Source: Cyanobacteriota bacterium (GTDB lineage Bacteria > Cyanobacteriota > Cyanobacteriia > Leptolyngbyales > Leptolyngbyaceae). From it: 8,621 bases of DNA. A program made the position numbers and the translations under genes. Positions 5,783 to 8,621 of this stretch are shown here, one piece after another; within the stretch, counting starts at the first letter, position 1; each line of letters starts with the position of its first letter. The stretch is taken from contig JAIXVO010000591.1 of NCBI GenBank assembly GCA_027482985.1, positions 1 to 8,621 on the forward strand, in the 5' to 3' direction. The notes under the pieces are model-generated. The model was not told where the DNA came from. It worked only from the letters and a program-made list of their open reading frames with translations, and made no database searches.

Positions 5783-8621
5783 CTACGCCGGACAGGGTGC
5801 GGTTGGATATTGTTGTAAGACTTGCTTGAGGTATTGCCCCGTGTAGGATTGCGGATGTTCGGCAACGGTTTCAGGCGTGCCCACGACAATGACTTCGCCA
5901 CCGCGATCGCCCCCATCTGGCCCTAAATCAATCAACCAATCGGCACAGCGAATCACATCCAGGTTATGTTCAATCACCAGGATGGAATTGCCTTTGTCCA
6001 CCAGCCGTTGCATCACGTCCAGTAGTTTATGGACATCGTAGAACGACAGTCCCGTCGTCGGTTCATCAATCAGGTAAAGAGTTTTCCCCGTCGCCCGGCG
6101 GGACAGTTCCGTCGCCAGTTTGACCCGTTGCGCTTCTCCCCCGGAGAGCGTCGGTGCCGTTTGCCCCAATCGCACGTAGCCCAGCCCTACATCCACCAGC
6201 GTTTGCAGTTTCGCGGCTGCCTGGGGAATATTTTGGGCAAAGTCTAAGGCTTCTTCCACAGTCATGGCCAGGACATCGGCGATCGATTTGCCTTTAAACT
6301 TGACCTGCAACGTTTCCCGGTTGTATCGCGCCCCTTTACACACCTCACACTGGACATACACATCCGGCAGGAAGTTCATCTCAATCACATTCACCCCCTG
6401 TCCTGCACAGGCTTCGCAGCGTCCCCCTTTGACATTGAAGGAGAACTGTCCCGGCTTGTAGCCTCTAGCCTTGGCTTCCACCGTTTCGGCAAACACATCC
6501 CGAATCACATCAAATACCCCCGTATAGGTGGCAGGATTCGATCGCGGCGTACGGCCAATCGGCGACTGATCAATCACAATCACCTTATCCAAGGAGTTCA
6601 GCCCGTCAATCTTGTCGATCTCTTTGGGGAAGGGGATTTTACTGCCAAAGTGGTGTTGCAGCGCCGGATACAGTAATTCGTTAATCAAAGTGGATTTGCC
6701 GGAACCAGAGACTCCCGTCACAGATACCAACTTGCCCAGAGGAATTTCCACATCAATGTTACGCAGGTTGTTGCGGTAGGCATTTTTGAGCACCAGCGAT
6801 CGCCCGTTGCCGACCCGTCGTTGCGCCGGCGTGTGGATCACCCGGCGCCCAGAGAGGTAAGCCCCCGTCAGCGACTCCTCGGCTTGTAGCAATTGCGCCA
6901 AATCACCCTGCGCCACGACGATCCCCCCATGCACCCCCGCCCCTGGCCCAATGTCTACCAGATGGTCGGCGGCGCGAATCGTTTCTTCGTCATGTTCCAC
7001 CACAATCAAGGTGTTGCCCAGATCGCGGAGTTTGATCAGGGTGTTCAGCAAGCGCGAGTTATCCCGTTGGTGGAGCCCAATACTGGGTTCATCCAGCACA
7101 TACAGCACCCCCGTCAAGCCTGCCCCAATTTGGGTGGCTAGCCGAATCCGTTGGGCTTCCCCCCCAGAAAGGGTCATGGCAGGGCGATCGAGGGTGAGGT
7201 AATCAAGCCCCACATCCAGCAAAAACTGAAGTCGAGCTTTAATCTCTCGTAGTACCAAATCCCCAATTTGCGCCTGTCGGGAGCTGAGTTGCAGGGCATT
7301 CACCCGCTGCAAACAATCACGAATCGAGGTGGAACTCAAGTCATGCAGCCGAAATTGTCCCAGCCGCACCGCTAAGGCTTCCGGCTTCAGCCGCTTGCCC
7401 TGACACACATCACAGGGCTGATCGACGAGATACTGCTCCAGCTTTTGTTTATATAAATCGGAACCCGCTTCCTGATATTGCCGCTCCAGCATGGGGAGAG
7501 CGCCCTCATAGCGGCGGTTATACCCTTTATTGTCCCGGTAACGAGAATCGACCTCAATCCAGATCGGATCTTTGGAGCCATGTAAAACGACGTGCTGTTG
7601 CTCGGTTGTCAGGTCTTTCCAAGGCGTTTGAATATCAAAGCCGAAAGCAGTGGCAACACTACACAGGAGGGAGAGGTAGTAGGTGTTGTCCTTGTCCGAC
7701 CAAGGGGCGATCGCGGCGTAAACGGGTAAGTCTGGCTTCGGTACTACCAGTTCTGGCGAGAATTTGCGATGACTGCCCAACCCGTGGCATTCGGGACAAG
7801 CGCCATAGGGCGAGTTGAACGAAAATAAGCGGGGTGATAATTCTTCCATGACTGCCCCATGTTCAGGACAGGCAAAGTTTTCCGAGAAGACGAGGGGCGC
7901 GGTGGGGAGGGTCGCTGCTGGGGGCGAATCACCATAGCTGCCGCCTGCCTCTGCCGCTTTGAGGGCTTTGCCACCTGGAAACTCAATCACCTTGCTGGTT
8001 TCTTGGCCTGGACTCGCGGTTTCCGCCCCTTTGCTCTCAGTCTCGGCGACGAAATCAATTACAGCAATCCCGCCAGAATGCTTTAAACAAGTGGAGAGGG
8101 AATCCACCAGCCGTTCTTCGATGCCTTCTTTTTTCACGAGGCGATCGACGACAATTTCAATGGTGTGGCTATGGTTTTTGTCCAGCTCGATCGCGTCGCC
8201 CAATTCCCGCACTTCGCCATTAATCCGCACCCGCACAAAGCCTTCGGCACTGAGACTGGACAGTAATTTTTTATGCGTCCCTTTTTTACCCCGCACGACG
8301 GGAGCCAGAATTTGAAAGCGGGTGCGATCGGGCAGTTCCAGGATGCGATCGGTCATCTGGTCAATGGTTTGGGGCGCGATGGAGCGATCGCACACTGGGC
8401 AATGGGGTTCTCCCGCCCGTCCAAACAACAGTCGCAGGTAATCGTAAATCTCGGTCACCGTCCCCACCGTGGAGCGGGGGTTATGGGAAGTCGATTTCTG
8501 GTCGATAGAAATGGCGGGACTCAGACCCTCGATCGCATCCACATCGGGCTTATCCACCTGCCCTAAAAACTGGCGGGCGTAAGCACTGAGAGATTCTACG
8601 TAGCGCCGTTGCCCTTCCGCA
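5783..8621 (-). CDS. uvrA: Excinuclease ABC subunit A (UvrA), N-terminus outside window
   Basis: UvrA is the damage-recognising ATPase of nucleotide excision repair and loads UvrB onto DNA lesions. The frame is open to the right edge and the visible protein starts at AEGQRRYVESLSAYARQF, so about 47 residues, including the first Walker A, are missing. The GTG at 8557 is an internal Val codon. Numbering from that codon: UvrB-binding region GLSPAISIDQKSTSHNPRST (11-30); a zinc module with Cys230, His233, Cys254 and Cys257; first ABC signature LSGGEAQRIRLA (463-474) and Walker B VLDEPSIGL (487-495); second Walker A GVSGSGKS (615-622); zinc finger Cys714, Cys717, Cys737 and Cys740; second signature LSGGEAQRVKLA (803-814) and Walker B LIDEPTTGL (829-837). 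A low-complexity insert lies at about 173-220. The second D-loop region reads TTGLSFYD where E. coli has TTGLHFAD. The stop is TAG at 5785-5783, and the C-terminus looks complete. Confidence 0.98.
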   Translation of the reverse strand, partial: AEGQRRYVESLSAYARQFLGQVDKPDVDAIEGLSPAISIDQKSTSHNPRSTVGTVTEIYDYLRLLFGRAGEPHCPVCDRSIAPQTIDQMTDRILELPDRTRFQILAPVVRGKKGTHKKLLSSLSAEGFVRVRINGEVRELGDAIELDKNHSHTIEIVVDRLVKKEGIEERLVDSLSTCLKHSGGIAVIDFVAETESKGAETASPGQETSKVIEFPGGKALKAAEAGGSYGDSPPAATLPTAPLVFSENFACPEHGAVMEELSPRLFSFNSPYGACPECHGLGSHRKFSPELVVPKPDLPVYAAIAPWSDKDNTYYLSLLCSVATAFGFDIQTPWKDLTTEQQHVVLHGSKDPIWIEVDSRYRDNKGYNRRYEGALPMLERQYQEAGSDLYKQKLEQYLVDQPCDVCQGKRLKPEALAVRLGQFRLHDLSSTSIRDCLQRVNALQLSSRQAQIGDLVLREIKARLQFLLDVGLDYLTLDRPAMTLSGGEAQRIRLATQIGAGLTGVLYVLDEPSIGLHQRDNSRLLNTLIKLRDLGNTLIVVEHDEETIRAADHLVDIGPGAGVHGGIVVAQGDLAQLLQAEESLTGAYLSGRRVIHTPAQRRVGNGRSLVLKNAYRNNLRNIDVEIPLGKLVSVTGVSGSGKSTLINELLYPALQHHFGSKIPFPKEIDKIDGLNSLDKVIVIDQSPIGRTPRSNPATYTGVFDVIRDVFAETVEAKARGYKPGQFSFNVKGGRCEACAGQGVNVIEMNFLPDVYVQCEVCKGARYNRETLQVKFKGKSIADVLAMTVEEALDFAQNIPQAAAKLQTLVDVGLGYVRLGQTAPTLSGGEAQRVKLATELSRRATGKTLYLIDEPTTGLSFYDVHKLLDVMQRLVDKGNSILVIEHNLDVIRCADWLIDLGPDGGDRGGEVIVVGTPETVAEHPQSYTGQYLKQVLQQYPTAPCPA

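Larger units (their letters stand above)
90..8391. repeat. HIP1 octamer palindromes (GCGATCGC), at least 16 copies
   Basis: Exact copies start at 90, 144, 447, 793, 1429, 1487, 1919, 2079, 2105, 3339, 4006, 5419, 5903, 6796, 7707 and 8384. Nine lie in the cyclase gene, three in the PAS gene and four in uvrA; none is in the metallothionein gene or its regulatory region. HIP1 is a hallmark of many cyanobacterial genomes, and this is the main taxonomic evidence. The count was made by eye and may miss a copy. Confidence 0.9.

Noticed and set aside
8555..8557. GTG as the start of uvrA
   Set aside because: The upstream in-frame codons encode the conserved AEGQRRYVESLSAYARQF segment of UvrA, so the gene continues off the right edge.

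Overview
The window is chromosomal DNA from a cyanobacterium. The strongest signs are at least 16 exact copies of the cyanobacterial HIP1 palindrome GCGATCGC (about 0.13 expected by chance in 8.6 kb), a SmtA-type cyanobacterial metallothionein, and large multidomain GAF, PAS, histidine kinase and class III cyclase proteins. Genus cannot be read from the sequence.

Layout from left to right. (1) The 3' part of a large plus-strand hybrid signalling gene, running in from the left edge to 2426: GAF, histidine kinase (HisKA plus HATPase), receiver, class III adenylate cyclase, resembling CyaC. (2) A small minus-strand gene at 2470-2634 encodes a 54-residue Cys-rich metallothionein of the SmtA family, easy to miss because of its size. 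Next to its start is a 26-bp inverted repeat (2669-2694) of the type bound by ArsR/SmtB-family zinc sensors. It abuts a good -10 box, so the gene is probably repressed without metal and induced by zinc or cadmium. (3) A plus-strand gene at 2854-5775, divergent from the metallothionein, encodes a membrane sensor with a periplasmic Cache-like domain, HAMP and four PAS domains but no output domain. (4) A minus-strand uvrA gene (stop at 5783) fills the rest and runs off the right edge. It lacks only about the first 47 residues and carries an unusual linker insertion of about 40 residues.

The genes alternate in direction (+, -, +, -), so none of the adjacent pairs forms an operon. The two signalling proteins may be unrelated in function: the cyclase makes cAMP under phosphorelay control, and the PAS protein must pass its signal to an unknown partner. 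The metallothionein handles zinc and cadmium, and UvrA does nucleotide excision repair. No smtB-like repressor gene lies in the window, although in the classical smt locus smtB sits divergent from smtA; here that position holds the PAS sensor. I see no tRNA, rRNA, CRISPR array, insertion sequence or prophage gene. The least expected content is the hidden metallothionein with its metalloregulator operator, rather than a wholly new system.
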